From Coturnix japonica (lineage: Eukaryota > Chordata > Aves > Galliformes > Phasianidae), in the NCBI RefSeq assembly GCF_001577835.2, contig NC_029547.1, forward strand, positions 59,548,112 to 59,612,111: a stretch of 64,000 bases of DNA, written 5' to 3'. The position numbers and the translations under genes are program-made. Positions 24,501 through 37,030 of this stretch are shown here, piece after piece (position 1 is the stretch's first letter; each line of letters begins with the position of its first letter). Under the pieces are notes generated by a model. The model saw only the letters and a program-made list of their open reading frames with translations. It searched no databases and was not told where the DNA came from.

Positions 24501-25990
24501 CTCCACTGGACTCAGTCAGGAGCCTGTCTCCAGAAACAGACACTGTTTGTTCTCCATACAGCCACCGACAGTCCAGAAAGAGAAAGACCAGGAGTCCTCA
24601 GGCTTATTCACAGAGCAGTCGTGACAGTCATGGCCATCGGTCTAGGAGGGAGCATGCTAGTAAAGGCCAGTCTAAAAAGAGACGATCAAGAAGCAGAGAT
24701 GGCAGCGAACATAGGAGCAAGAAAAGCAGGAGGAGGTCAAGAACTTGTGACACGGGCCTCTCCCTAAAAAGCCAGAGGGGCTCCCTTAGTCGTGAGAGCA
24801 CTACATCCAGAGAGGTAAGCAGATCACGATCACGTAGCAAAGGCCATGGCAAAAGGAGGTCAAGGAGCAGAGACAGTGATTATTATTACAGAAGAGACAA
24901 TTACCAAAGTAGATACCAATGGGGTTATGCTTTTTATAGTCGAAAGACTGTCGGAGATGGCTCCTCCTGCAGGAAGAGAACTCAGTCTAAGGCTCACTAT
25001 TCAAGGCAATCTGCTAGTCCAGAATTCAGGATACAGTCTTTTACTGAGAGAACAGACCCACATAGCCAGAGGGGATTGCATGAGAGACATTACTACTATT
25101 ATGAACGATGCAGATCAAGGAGTCGATCAAGCACCAGGTCAAGGACCCCTTCTGGAGGAACAGACAGATTGAAAAGTGAAAAGCCTGGTGGAAAGAGAAA
25201 ATACAAAACTCGACATTTGGAGAATGCAGTGAAGGAGAGCACTAGTCTGGAGAGAGAAAAGGACCCCAAGAAAGCTTTCTCGAAGTTCCATGACTGCTGC
25301 AAAAATGAAGACAGCCTTTCAGACAATCGAGCAAGTAGTGAGACAAAACATAAGAAAAAGAAGAAAAAGATGAGAAGTCCAAGTGTGGAGATAGTCTACG
25401 AAGGCAAAGTGACAGACACAATGAAACATGCTAAAAAGAAAAAGAAAAAACATAAGAAGAAGCATCGAAAACATCACATGAGTAACTCGCCACATTCTTC
25501 TCCAGTGGTTATTACAATTGATAGCGATAGTAGCAAGGAGCCAGAAAGTACTGAATGTGATAGCAGTGTTACTTGGACTGGCACAACTCACTTGAATGAG
25601 AGGGAATGTGAGTCTCCATCTTCTTTCCTGGGGATTACAGGATGTGAAGATGTTTACCAAGTGAGTAAGGAAACTAGAGGAGTAGTGAAAGAATTTAGCA
25701 TTCCTGACAGAGGAAGGGACTTAGATGCTGACATTAGAAATGCTGGAGCTGAGCTTGTGGAAGCAACAGAAAGAGGTGATCAAAGTCTTGACTTAGCTGA
25801 TACAGCAAGTGGTAACATGGAAACTGTAGGTAGTGACAGTCAAGAAGCACAAGCAGCGCCTTCCAGTCAACTGTCTTCCCCCAGGACTTCCTTACTAGGG
25901 CATCCAGAGAGACCACCACTGATACTAAGACTGCCAAAGAGACTTGTCAACAGATCGAGTTGGTTGGAGTCCCTTGAAAAAAACATGTAG
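21287..25990 (+). CDS. TOPORS: TOPORS, E3 ubiquitin/SUMO ligase (topoisomerase I-binding RING protein)
   Basis: Exon 1 coding is 21,287-21,448 (54 codons from MSEAPLG, donor GAG|GTGAGC). The main exon is 22,790-25,990 (acceptor TTTCTTTTGCAG), and the phase-0 join gives about 1,120 residues against 1,045 in human. The C3HC4 RING finger is at about residues 92-130 (CPIC, CLH, CFRC, CPLC). A highly conserved TOPORS block follows (about 255-400, including GGRYRDISAEFF and LVPWLKREL). Next come SUMO-interacting-type VITI/IITIS motifs, an RS-rich segment (about 650-735), lysine-rich nuclear signals (KKKKHKKKHRK) and a second PVVITIDSDS. In mammals it is a nuclear ubiquitin and SUMO ligase that binds topoisomerase I and p53; human mutations cause retinal dystrophy. 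The oddity is a 90-nt triple repeat at 24,293-24,562. Exon 1 diverges from mammals, so its protein-coding extent and any extra small exon are less certain; the main exon is secure. It shares its promoter with SMIM27. Confidence 0.97.
21705..21772 (-). repeat. CR1 LINE 3' end fragment in TOPORS intron 1
   Basis: A 65-70 base piece of the reverse complement of the CR1 3' end (ACAGAATCACAGAATTATCA, then CTAGTCCAACC). It lies within the first intron of TOPORS. Confidence 0.9.
21773..22235. repeat. Possible solo LTR fossil in TOPORS intron 1
   Basis: The sequence resembles, from memory, avian endogenous-retrovirus LTR DNA. It includes an NRF1-like GCGCATGCG near 21,846 and a U3/R-like GC-poor layout. 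There is no internal viral sequence, so it would be a solo LTR. The family is not determined, the ends are uncertain, and the assignment is tentative. Confidence 0.3.
24293..24562 (+). repeat. TOPORS: In-frame 90-nt tandem repeat, three copies, in TOPORS
   Basis: Three adjacent 30-codon units (24,293-24,382; 24,383-24,472; 24,473-24,562). Each starts KNK(D/S/G)KVK and ends with PETD, a variable pair and SPY. Units 2 and 3 are closest to each other (both contain RSLSPETDT). The segment contributes repeated SP sites that could be proline-directed phosphorylation targets. The human protein, as I recall it, has only one SPY region here. Confidence 0.95.
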
Positions 25991-26075
25991 TGTATTTTAA
26001 GCTGAACAATCCTTAAAATTGTGAAATTGATTCTAATTTTTTTTTTTCTCCTGTAAGAACAAATCACCGGGTGTT

Positions 26076-26080
<5 letters not shown>

Positions 26081-26108
<28 letters not shown>
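26081..26108. repeat. (GT)14 microsatellite in TOPORS 3' UTR
   Basis: Fourteen uninterrupted GT units about 90 bases after the TOPORS stop codon. Length polymorphism is likely. Confidence 0.97.
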
Positions 26109-26110
<2 letters not shown>

Positions 26111-26505
26111 AAAAGTTTAAAGAAATGTTTAAACCCATTGAATGTTTATGCACTTTTATGTCAAGTAAGTATAGGTGTATAGGAGCTCGATGATCTTTAG
26201 GGTCCCTTTGGAAGTTAGAATTTTGTAAATCCATCTTGTATGTAAAATACATCCACGGAGTACTTCAAAGCTGTGTTTTAACAACAACAAAAAAAAAACA
26301 TAAACCAAAAGACAGTGAATACAATTTATGGGGATCACTCTTGTTACAGCGGAAAGTTGCTTAGTTCATAAAAAATGATTCAGCCTAAACTGTACCATCG
26401 TTTTGATCTGTGTGGTTTAAGGTGATCTCTGTGGAAAAGCAGTTAAGCTATTTCTACATACGTACTGAACAGCACTTCCAGTAACATGAGTTATGTAAAT
26501 ATCTT

Positions 26506-26511
26506 AATAAA
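26506..26511 (+). terminator. TOPORS: TOPORS poly(A) signal
   Basis: AATAAA about 515 bases after the stop codon, followed by a T/A-rich stretch (26,512-26,540). This gives a 3' UTR of roughly 530-545 bases. It is the best-placed canonical signal in the 3' UTR. Confidence 0.8.
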
Positions 26512-26540
26512 GCAATAAGAATTTTTATTTAAAAAAAATG

Positions 26541-27375
26541 AATGTAAATCCATTTGTGCTCAGGGGGGTATTCCAGGCTGGAAGATTATCAGGTTCCAAC
26601 TCCTGCTGAAAGCAGGAACACTTTTGATCAGGTTCTTCAGGATCTGTCTAGTTTTTAATGTTCAACAACTTATGTGCTACCTCTTCTAATCTCAGACTAC
26701 TCCCCTGGGTTTTTCTTTTTTCTCTGCATGTCCTTCTCATGTTTCTTACTCTTCTGTGTCTGCTACCTCACATCCTGTTACTGTGCAACACTGGCAGCTC
26801 CTCCTGAGCTCACTGCTTTCAGCTGGTCCCCGGCTTGCCCTCCTGGATGTCATGCTGTTTGTGTGTACAAGGCATGGGGCCGAGCAGGGCCAGGGTCCCT
26901 GGGTCTGGGCACAGCACACCTTCTCTGTGCCAATCCCAGAAGCTGCCTTCTTATGTAGTAGATATGGTTGTGTCTGCCCTACAGAAGTCCATACATCCAC
27001 TCTCACATCCCACCCTTGCCAGAAAAGGTAGAAAATAGATGGAAAAGCTCCTAGGTGGAGATGGACACAGGGAGATCACATGTGATTACTGTCATGACCA
27101 AACTGAGCTCAGGGCAGATAAATTTAATTTACTTTCAGTTAAAATTAAAGTAGGAACCTGTGAAACAAAAAAAGTAAATTCACTTTTTCCTCCTGCTCTC
27201 TTTCCAGGCACAGCTTCATTCTTGATGCTTCTGGTTCTTCCTGAGCAGCACAAGTGGTGGTGGAGGGTGGTTGCAGTCAGTCTGTAATGATTTTTGTCTC
27301 TGTTGTTGCTTCTTTCTCGCTTTGTGTCTCTTCTCCTGCATGGATCCTTCCCACAGAGCACAGTGCTTCAGGAAT
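26541..27375. other. Intergenic, no gene recognised
   Basis: Directly downstream of TOPORS. Short overlapping frames on both strands show no domain and no splice logic. No CpG island or helicase-like exon is visible, although mammals carry DDX58 downstream of TOPORS. Confidence 0.5.
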
Positions 27376-28470
27376 AGTCACAGAACCACAGAACCGTAGA
27401 GGCTGGAAGGGACCTCTGGAGATCTAATCCAACCTCCTGCTAAAGCAGGTTTCCTACAGTGGGTTCCATAGGAAAGCATCCAGGTGGGCTTTGAATATCT
27501 CAAGAGAAGGAAACCACAGGTCCTCTGTGCAGCCTGTTCCAGTGTTCTGTTGCCTTCCACGTAAATAAGGTTTTCCTCATTTGAGATGGAAATTAAAATG
27601 TTTCAGATGGTGCCCATTGCCCCTTGCTCTATCACTAGGCATCACTGAGAAGAGCCTTGGCCCATCCTCTTGGCTCCCACCCATTTGGTATTTATAAGCA
27701 CTGATAAGATCTCCCCCTTCGCTCTTTTCCAGGCTGAATAGTTCCTGGTCTCAGCCTTTCCTCACAAGGTTGTTGTTGCTGTCCTCTAACCATCTTCATG
27801 ACCTTCTGCTGGACCCTCTAGAAGCTCCCTGTCAGAACTGGACATGATATTCCATATGTTGCCTCCCCAGGGCAGAATGGATGGGGAGGATCACCTCCCT
27901 CACCTTGCTGGCCATTCTCTTAATGCATCCCAGGACACCTCTGGCTGCCTTGGCCATAAGGGCACACTGCTGACTCATGGCCATCCTGTTGTCCAGCAGG
28001 CCTCCTAAATCCCCAGAGCACCATTCCAGCAGGATATTCCCTAACTTGCACTGTAGCGTGCGATTATTCCTCCCCAGGTGTAGTACTCTACACTTGCCCT
28101 TGCTGAACCTCATAAGTTTCCACTTGTCCCCACTCTCCAGCCTACCCAGGACTTGCTGAATGGCAGCACAGCCCTCTGGTGTGTCGGCTTGGCATCATTA
28201 GAAAACATATTGAAGGTGCATTCTATTATTTCATCCAGGTCATTGATGAAGACATTGAACAACCTGGACCCATTACTGACTGGAGAACACTGCTGAGACA
28301 CAGGCCTTCAGCTAGATTCTATGATACTAATCACAACACACCAAGCTCTGCCACTTAGCCAGCTCTCCGTCCACCTCCCTGTCTACTCGTCTATCCAATG
28401 CTTCCACAGCTTATTTACAAGAATGTCATGGGAGACAATGTAGAAAGCCTTGCAACTTGGCTTGGCAGAT
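27376..28470 (-). repeat. CR1 LINE, about 1.1 kb, antisense
   Basis: A 5'-truncated CR1 on the minus strand starting with the tail (CACAGAACCACAGAACCG). It runs through the 3' UTR into the reverse transcriptase C-terminal region. Minus-strand frames at 27,832-28,113 (LGRNNRTLQCKLG, then SQQCALMAKAARG) and 28,110-28,301 (FNVFINDLDEIIECT) are CR1 reverse transcriptase remnants. The frame is broken in several places. Confidence 0.93.
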
Positions 28471-29586
28471 ATGGATTGCCTATGCCAGATGATAGCTGTT
28501 TTGCATTGCAGTAAGGGGTTGCCTTCCTGGAGAATATTTACTTACAGTTGGCCATATACAACATGAGACTGCAAGGATTTGATTTCAGGGAACATCACTG
28601 CCTCAAGGTATGCTGCCAGTATATCCTGAGCTTTTTTTTATATTATTTTATCCCATTTGGTACCTAAGCATGTTACTAAAAAGAAAACAGTAATAATAAA
28701 GACAAAGGGCTGGAGAACCTTTCCTACTATTGTGATTTAACCATCAGGCATTTAGGTACCACACAGCCATTATCCCATTGGGACAAGAGACAGAATTATG
28801 GGGAAAATACCAACTACATTCTGCTCAGACACTACTTCCAAATGGGTAAGAATTCTGGGGCAAACTGACCCAAAAGAGGGCACAGGGGGGTGGAAAGTAT
28901 TTTCATCTCATCTGGATGCCACATCTAATTGTGTCACTGGGGATACTTTGGTTTGCCACAACATCAGTGTGGGTGTCAGGTTTTTCTGCTTCACCACGTG
29001 CAGAAAATTAAAGGAGAAACAAGCCTGATTGCTGGCAACACCAACATGAAACCTTCTGATAAACCAGAATCCTTCTTACATATGTGAACATGTTGCAATG
29101 AATTCAGAGGAATCTCGTGAGCAATTGGTGCTCTGAAGTCCACTGATACATACAGTTTTGTGCTTCCATATAAGTGCTGCTGATTCAGTGGTATCAGGCA
29201 AGTAGGTGCCAGACAGAATGAATGATAGAGATGACAAATACTGAAGTGATTTGTTCTGTGTGGACAGCTGTCTTTGATGGTCCATGAAGATTTCCATGAG
29301 GTTGTTTCAATTTCTATTTCATTCTGGACTTACATTACTCCTTGCTTGACTCTACTGTTACTGTTTAACTGGACTGATGGGAAACAATCACAAGAGGTTA
29401 CAAATTTTAGGGGAAATGCTCCCAAATGTCTTTTACCAGGTTGTAAATAAATATATGAAAATATCTGATATTTTATCTAAAGTTAACATTTAGTTCCCAG
29501 AAGCCTCTGTCTAGACTCATCATCAAGATACATGATTTCATACAACCAAACAGGAGCTTCTAACATGAAAGAAAGATCTCACTTTG
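28471..29586. other. Intergenic, no gene recognised
   Basis: Nothing beyond short chance reading frames and AT-rich sequence. Confidence 0.45.
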
Positions 29587-29675
29587 TTATTTTATTTTAT
29601 TTTATTTTATTTTATTTTATTTTATTTTATTTTATTTTATTTTATTTTATTTTATTTTATTTTATTTTATTTTTC
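29587..29675. repeat. (TTTTA)n microsatellite
   Basis: About 17 uninterrupted TTTTA pentamers. It is the same motif as the larger tract at 5,354-5,590. Confidence 0.97.
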
Positions 29676-32118
29676 ACTTCCCATTTGCTAACAGGAGCAA
29701 AAATCTGATCTCTGAAAGTCCACTACAATTAGACTCTATGAGGATATTTATCCACGGATCATTATTTGATAGCTGAGATATCTAGCCTTCATATTCTCCA
29801 GCCTTTATGCAAAGTAAGCGATGCGGTCATACAGACACATTTCCTATAAAAACATTTGAGAGCCCTCTAAATAGTTCTCGAACAAAGACTGCTAAAATAT
29901 TCATTATGATGACTGTACAATTTCCTTCAACTCCCTGTAAAGGAGAAGTCTTGTGTTAGAACATGGAATCCTGAATAGGTAAAGCATAATGTTACATACA
30001 GATCTGTGTATAAACTCAGATGTTGCATGTAGCACATCTGCAGTGTTCACTTTGGCAACCAAGGGCTTTTAAAACACTGCTTTTAAAATGACAGTGGTTT
30101 GTTTAAAGATACATTGCTCAGCTTGGGAAAGAAGTTCTGCCGTGGCAAGGAGCAAGTGAAAAATCCTCCAGACTAAGTTTATATGCTGACTGCAAAACTT
30201 CAGGATGACTAAACATTTGTGTCTTAAAAGTGTTTAAAATGCTGGATCATATCACGTAGTCGTGGAAGATGATTTTCTCTGCTGCAACTCTTTGCAATCA
30301 TGCATGACTGACTTTGGTGGAAGAATTATTATGGTGAGTGTTTTCCTTCCCTCCAAGCCTTGCAGCTTTGTAAGCTGCCTCCTGGAGCTAATTATTTGAC
30401 GTCTGGCTTAGGGGCAGCCATGTCCAATGTGCTGTGCTGTAACCAGAACTGAAACTGGTGTCCTAATACTCAATATGAGAAGACTTGCAGAAAAAAATAA
30501 TGATATTACTTTTGTCTTGCACGTAAGTACAGAGGGATGATGTTGTTGCCTTGCTGACGTTGAGTCTTATGTTTTCATTCAGGCTCAGAGACAATTCTGG
30601 ATTTGCAAAAGGAAAAGAAATTATCTGATCTGTTTCATTGCTTCTGTTCCTGACACAGTCAGAGGAGCTGGGCAATTTCCCAAATAAAAGTTGATTTGGA
30701 CGTATTTTGCTTGTTGCAGGAAGCGACAGTTTGTCAAAAACTGAGGCTGTATACAAGAAGCACATTCTTGGAGACTTTCCACGTTATATATATATACGCA
30801 GTCAGCAGACAGAAAAGAAGTGGCTCTAAGGGCCACTTGTGAGTGGTGTGACAGGAAACAGATGAGGGAATCAAACACCAGTTCCTGTTTGCTCTTTTTT
30901 ATTCTTTTTCTTTTTTTCTCTTTGATCCAATTGTTAAGCACAGATACAAAAACTACCTTGATATATTACACAGCAGCTTTTTTTTTTTTCCTAAGGGTAC
31001 ATACCTCTGTCCTTCCTCCCTCCAGATTTAATACTGCCACTGGATCTTCCTTTGGAACAAGGACACCCCAGACATTTTCCTCTCTTAGCCTGCAGTCCAG
31101 GCACATGGAAACAGGCCCTACAGCCCGTCAGGTGCCTCATTTGTTCATGTGACAGCAGCCTGAGCTGAGGTCCATTCTTCTGTTGTAACTGATAGCCTAA
31201 ATGGCTTGAAGTTATGCCATAGCTTGCCTGTGACTGTTGTCCCTTTGGTACTGCAGTGAAATAAGGAAATGAAGCTGGGCAGGAGCTGGAGTTTCACATC
31301 AAATGTATTGCTCTTCCAAATCTGAGTGAGACATCAACTTTCTAACTGGGTGGTAGAACTTCAAAGTGCTAAAAACCTCTGCTCTAACTAAAACATGTAG
31401 TTGCATTTTATGTTTGTATATTATGCTTTGGTTTTATTTTTTCCTTTGCTTGACTCCTAAGCTATTTTTCTTTTTGCTTGTTTGTTTCAATTAAACATAC
31501 CCTCCCTCAAAATGAGCTGCACTTGCACTGTGTAACTTTGCCCACCACAACTGCAGCCATTCCAGTACATCATCCAAGTACCACATATTGCCAGTTAGAA
31601 CAACACACAGTGAAAGATGCCTGGAGTATGGTTTCAAACATCTTGGTAAAGATCATTTATACAGCTGGAGTGGCGAGGGTGTTTCTCCTATAACACAATT
31701 GTATGAAATAACTTCTATGTCAGCAGATCCTCCCAGTGTCTGTAAAGTAGCGCTAATTCTAAGCTTTTCTCCTTGCTGATATTCACTGTATAGACATTAC
31801 TTTGACGATGGTGTTTTTCATCCTGAAATCCTCATGGCAGAACGTAACGTCCTCTGTATCTCATGGATCAGGATAGATGAGCTGCATCAAACACTACTTG
31901 ACACCCATTAATTCTTACTAGTTTCTCTTTCAGGAATTCACGGTCTACTTTATCTCAAGGTTTTTTAACTGTTGTGGTTTTGATGAGGTCTTTTTTTTTT
32001 TCTGATTTAACCCTGTTTTTTTACAGCTGTAGGAGCAGGGAAGAGAGAGTAGCATGTTTTTGGATTTCCTGATCAGACTCCAGACTGGGGTGTCTTTTGC
32101 CATCAAAACATTCAGATG
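29676..32118. other. Intergenic, no gene recognised
   Basis: No gene or transposon identified. A short (TA)n lies near 30,786-30,795 and T-rich runs lie at 30,895-30,920 and 30,979-30,990. Confidence 0.45.
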
Positions 32119-33090
32119 CCCTGTGGGAGATGGAGAGGCCTCATTGAATGTCAACTCGCTGATAATGAGGCTCTGGAAAGGAGACAGAAGGTCTGAATAA
32201 ACAGGGGTGTTTTGTACCTAGGCATATGAAAAACCCTCTGCTTGTTGTGGAACTTGCTTGCTTTCTAGCCCATGGACTGTTAGTGGAAATGTATGTTTCC
32301 ACAGTTGTGGCCACTTACAGCAACAGATTTAAAAGACTGTTTTTTTTAACATCCCACTGCGCTCTGGCTCTGATGATGCACCACATTTTGCATTTTCAGT
32401 TCCCTCCATTAACAATGGGGAACCCTGTCATCAATTGGACTGTGTTACCTCAGGGCATAAAGAACAACCTGACCATTTGTCAACAATTTGTTGCTGGTGT
32501 TTTATCTCCTGTATGCCAAACCCCCTCTTCAGATTACTGGAAGGAGATCCGGACTTATCATCACCACCACATTTGACACCAGCAGCAATGGAGCTGAATG
32601 CTGCCATCCAGATGACCCAGCCAACGTTGTGGGACTGTTGGGTTCAGTTAAAATGGATTATTGTTTGTATTTTAACTATGGTGGAAAGAATCAATCATTA
32701 GTTCAGTGTGTTAATTCTAGTTTAGCTGCTTATAGAAATCACTCTGCTTGGTGTAATTAAGCCTGGGAGTGTGGATACAGAATGTGTTAAAAATAGGGTT
32801 AGTTTTTGCTTTTCTCTGTGTTTTAGTTTGCATTCCTTGCTTATTACAGTGTGTTCAGAAGTGATACAAGATTCTTTAAATCATGCTTTTTTCATTAGTA
32901 AAGAAGGGGGAGATGTGGGAGATGGAGAGGTCAGCTCAGCCTCATTGAATTCAACTCACTGATAATGAGACTCTGAAAAGGAGACAGAAGGTCTGAATAA
33001 ACAGGGGTGTTTTGTACCTAAGCATAAGATAACCCTCTGCTTGTTATGGAACTTGCTTGCTTTCTAGCCCATGGACTGTTAGTGGAAATA
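32119..33090 (+). mobile_element. Fossil endogenous retrovirus, internally deleted, two short LTR copies
   Basis: Two direct repeats of about 170-180 bases (about 32,119-32,291 and 32,914-33,090) share a start, TGTGGGAGATGGAG, and an internal AATAAA, as LTRs do. A purine tract (AAGAAGGGGGAGA) abuts the right copy, as a polypurine tract should. Between them lies a remnant of a class II (alpha/beta-like) pol gene with a recognisable VLPQG reverse transcriptase motif. It is followed by a possible envelope-derived piece with several N-linked glycosylation motifs. Gag and most of pol are missing, so the element is clearly broken, with one or more large internal deletions. By eye the two LTR copies differ at roughly 5-7 percent, suggesting an insertion many millions of years old. 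The outer limits are approximate. Confidence 0.75.
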
Positions 33091-33141
33091 TACTGAATGT
33101 GCATATTAGAACATAAAGTCTTGCTTAGAAGAATAAGCCAG

Positions 33142-33221
33142 GATACACAAGATAATGGGAATACACAAGATGATGGGGATACACAAGATGATATGGATAC
33201 AGGAGATGGTGCAGATACACA
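33142..33221. repeat. 18-bp minisatellite, about 4.4 copies
   Basis: Consecutive 18-base units of the form GATACACAAGATGATGGG at 33,142, 33,160, 33,178 and 33,196, then a partial fifth unit. They make a pseudo-protein pattern on both strands (TQDDGD on plus, YPHHLV on minus), which explains the open frames there. It lies just beyond the right LTR of the fossil retrovirus. Confidence 0.92.
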
Positions 33222-35699
33222 TCATGACCATCATTATCATAGCAGTAAAGAAATCTTCCTGGCACGAGAACCCTGTGATGTGTTACGTACTCATGACAGT
33301 GCCCCATCTCAGGTTCCAGAAGGACGAATGCATCTTTGTTCACAGGCAACCTGTTAAGTCAGGAAAAGTAGCATTACAGAAAGTCAATGCATGTGTTATG
33401 TGTGCAAATGCCTAATGAACATAAGCCAGCAAACTGATAATGGAATTCCTGTTCCTAACAGAAGACAGTCCCTTTCAGGCTGATCCTGATGAGGCAGCAA
33501 GACAACTTCCTGTTTATTGAGAAGAAGTAACAAACTTCTGACTTGAAAATCACTGTAATCACCATGAGAACACAGCCTTTAAGGCTGCTGTACATATCAG
33601 TACATTTGGAACATCACAAGGCACAGCAATGCATCACATAATACAAATCCAAATGCTTCTAGGCTGCATGTTGGGTACAGTAGCTCTTGAATCAGGCGAT
33701 GGGTCAGCCAATCCATTAGACTAGAAGCATTGACTTCAAAGCAAGCAGGAGAAAACGGTCTATCCCCAGTTGGTGTGATGTGGAAAATGTGTGACCACAC
33801 ACATTGTGGAAAACACAAGAAAATGGAGGGCCTGTTATTTATTTTACCACGATGTATTTTTGCAGTTCTCCCACCTTTGAGAGATGTCATGTGCCAACCT
33901 GAAACATCTCACATGTTCTGTTATCGCTTATCCATATTTGAGCACACACTGAAGGTTTTGGAAAGAAGAAATCCACAAGAAAGTGCAGTCTGTGAAAAAT
34001 AGAATTATCTTGTGGAAAGGTGTGCAGTTTTTTACCAAAAACACAGGAAAATAGATTTTAACATAATTCCGTTCTTATGTAAAAACATTTAATAGATGTC
34101 AAAATAAATGTTTTATTTTGATTCAGTTTATATAATACATAAATATGTTGCATGCATATATCTATATTTAGTAAGGTACGGTATTATATGCTTAGTATTC
34201 CACATTTAAAGTTTTGTATGAGAATATTCTCTTTTGAGAACAAAATGTTCTGATGGTGCTGGGAAGTGCTTAGAAGCTTACAAAATGAGTATTATTGGCT
34301 TGTAATTTCATGGTAGAGGAGTGAATCTTACGACTTCTGGCTTCCAAATAAGGCAGTGTTTTTCATCTAACTGCTAGAAATCTCTTCAGAGATTGTATTT
34401 AATAGTTTTCATCACTTAAGTGTGTGTGTGAAAAGATGACAAATGCACAGTGTTTCTCAGGAGATGGCAGTGTTGAGTTGGGAAGTTTACAGGGGAAGAG
34501 CTACTGAGACACAAAAATCTTTGAAAATAGAAGATAGGGTTTTGATAAAGCAGCATGTGGATGCCATGGAGTAATGGAGAATGCTCCAGCTGTACTTCAC
34601 CCTTTTGTGGCCGCAGTGGCATGTATTTCTTTTTAACTAAGATCATAGACTGCGGTCCTTTCATAAAGGGAGACAGAATTGGCTACTGGGTCTGATTACG
34701 GTCACCTGAGATAATTTTTAACTTACATGTGTTTGTGTACAGATTTTTCAGACAAATACATATTATTATATCCATACAGTTGCAGTGCTTCCAAGTTAGC
34801 TCCTACGAAATGCTGACATCTGAATCTGTTGTGGACTGAACATTAAGATCCACAAACTGTTTGCCTAAGAAAAAATACCACAGGCAAAAAAGACATCTCA
34901 AATGATAAAAAGAGGGGGGAAAAGTCATTACAAATGCAGTATCAAATGTGTATGAGAACATTAAGGCTTTATTATGAATACAAATTATTTTTTATTTTGC
35001 ATAGTCTTGCTCTGGGTCTTATTCTAATCAACACTGAAAACAGCGACAAAAACACAACGAAAGCAGTTGCAGGGAATTGCCCTATATGAATGTTTTCCAA
35101 CATGACAGAAAACAGTGTCTGATAGAATACCATGTTTTCCTCTGTTCCTAACTGTGAAACATAACCATGTCCCCATCATCATTACAAAAGTCCTGCAACT
35201 CTGTTCATCTCTAATTTAATCTAATATTGGCAAGAAAGCACCTGGGGAGTAGGGAAGCTGAAACTTGGAACCTTGAGCAAGAAAGAGCTGATTTTGTCCA
35301 TCTTTAGTCTGAAGCTGTGGCAGCTTGGACCATGCATGTCTCTCTACAAGTGTGCGTGCACATACAAAAACTAAATGTTTTCATTTTTTCCATCAGTATT
35401 CCCCAACAATGCATACTCCTGCATTCATACATATGAATGTTACTATACAGTGACAACACAAAACATAGCTGTTTCCTGAAGATGTTGGTAGAGAGTGGGT
35501 CTCCATGTGGTGGAAAGCTGCATTCTGCAGACACAAACAGTGCCAGCTTATATGGACTTATATGAACAGGTATCTCTGGGGTAGCCTGTAAATCAAGCTG
35601 GCTACAAAGGGTGACAGATTTACTAAAGGTAACACAGAGCTTTCCTATGGATTTGTATGAGTGAAGAGCTCACCTGGGCAGATCCTTACTCAAGTAAGA
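33222..35699. other. Intergenic, no gene recognised
   Basis: AT-rich DNA without recognised genes. Short frames here (for example 33,597-33,890 minus) lack any domain. Confidence 0.45.
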
Positions 35700-35840
35700 A
35701 TTGCCCCACACACACATGGGAGGGAAGGCCACAATGAGGTCTCCCCAGAGCCTTCTCTTCTCCAATCTAAACAAGCCCTGTTCCCTCAACTTTTCCTCAT
35801 AGCAGAGGTGCTCCTGCCCTCTGAAGTTAGTGCATCTGAA
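35700..35840 (-). repeat. CR1 LINE fragment, antisense
   Basis: Antisense CR1 internal piece, recognised by GGTCTCCCCAGAGCCTTCTC and the following tract that ends with GAGGTGCTCCTGCCCTCTG. Confidence 0.88.
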
Positions 35841-36794
35841 GAAGTTCCCTGCATTGTTTGCTGAAATGACATTTGTTATTTTGCTGTTTGTTTTTTGTTT
35901 TCTTCTTTTTCCTGATCCTCATAATGACCAGATCCTCATTTACTGTTTTTCTTGAGCACAGTAACTGCTTTTTCCATCACTGACATTTTATGGCTTTCCT
36001 GCACTTTGAAAATTTATTTCATCTCCGCTTTCTAAGACTTAGGCTCTACTTCTGCTGAAATCACTGAGAGTTGTAGTGCTTTGCAAATAAAATGTTAAGC
36101 CAACTTATGATGTCTTGAAGCTAACTGATGCACATTGCATTACTGAAGTATTACTCTGGCAGGTACAAGTAAGGTACAAGTTGTGTCCCTGCTGTTTCTT
36201 GGTATACTGTAGTGTTTACCTTCCACTGAACAATAGTGACTGTTGAATGCCTTTATGTTTTCAAAAATAGTTTGTTGAAACATGGAAAGCTGAAAAGATT
36301 TTTTTTTGCTGAAGTGAAAGCTTGTGTTATAGATGTCAGATGTTTCTTTTGACTCATTGTAATGTCAAGTTGACTTTGCTCTTTAGATGACTGAAAAAGA
36401 TGGATTTCCATAAACACACAGCTTTTGATTCATTGGAGTAAGCTGTTCAGATCTTTGATTATTATTAGGGTTGGCTGTTTTGTTTTGTTTTTTGTTTTTT
36501 TAAGTTCCCCTGCATAACTCATAAGCATGTATGCATATTCTTTCCTTATCTCAACATTTTGGTCTGATTTTGAACCTTCAGATGTTGCTGAAGGCACACA
36601 AAGCAAGAAATCACAGTACAATGGGCTTGAAGCTAACAAAGCAAACTCTATGTTGTGGTTTAACCCAAAAGGCAGCTGATCACAACTGGTTGCTTATTCC
36701 CCCTGTTGGCGAAAGAGGGATGGTGAAAAACGTTGGGAAAAGTTTAAAAAATACATATTAAAACAAAAAACAAAAACAAAACATATACTTAAGT

Positions 36795-37030
36795 AATCAT
36801 TAAGGTTGGAAAAGACCTCTAAGATCACTAAGTCCAACTGTCAATCCATCACCACCATGCCCATTAAACTGAGTTGCTCAGTGCCACATCTACCCTTTTC
36901 TTGAACACCTCCAGGGACAGTGACTCCACCATGTCTCTGGCAACCTGTGCCAATATGTCACCACTCTTTCTCAGAATGAATTTTAATACCCATCTTGAAC
37001 CTCCTTTGGCACGACCTGTCACAAACAGAA
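36795..37030 (-). repeat. CR1 LINE 3' fragment, antisense
   Basis: Antisense CR1 3' end (TAAGGTTGGAAAAGACCTCT, AGTCCAAC, then CCTCCAGGGACAGTGACTCC). Diverged and about 235 bases long. Confidence 0.92.

Noticed and set aside
23082-25937. Minus-strand frames opposite TOPORS
   Set aside because: Antisense shadows of the well-supported TOPORS coding exon.
33097-33357. Acidic TQDDGD-type protein on plus and histidine-rich frame on minus
   Set aside because: Both are translations of the 18-bp minisatellite at 33,142-33,221.
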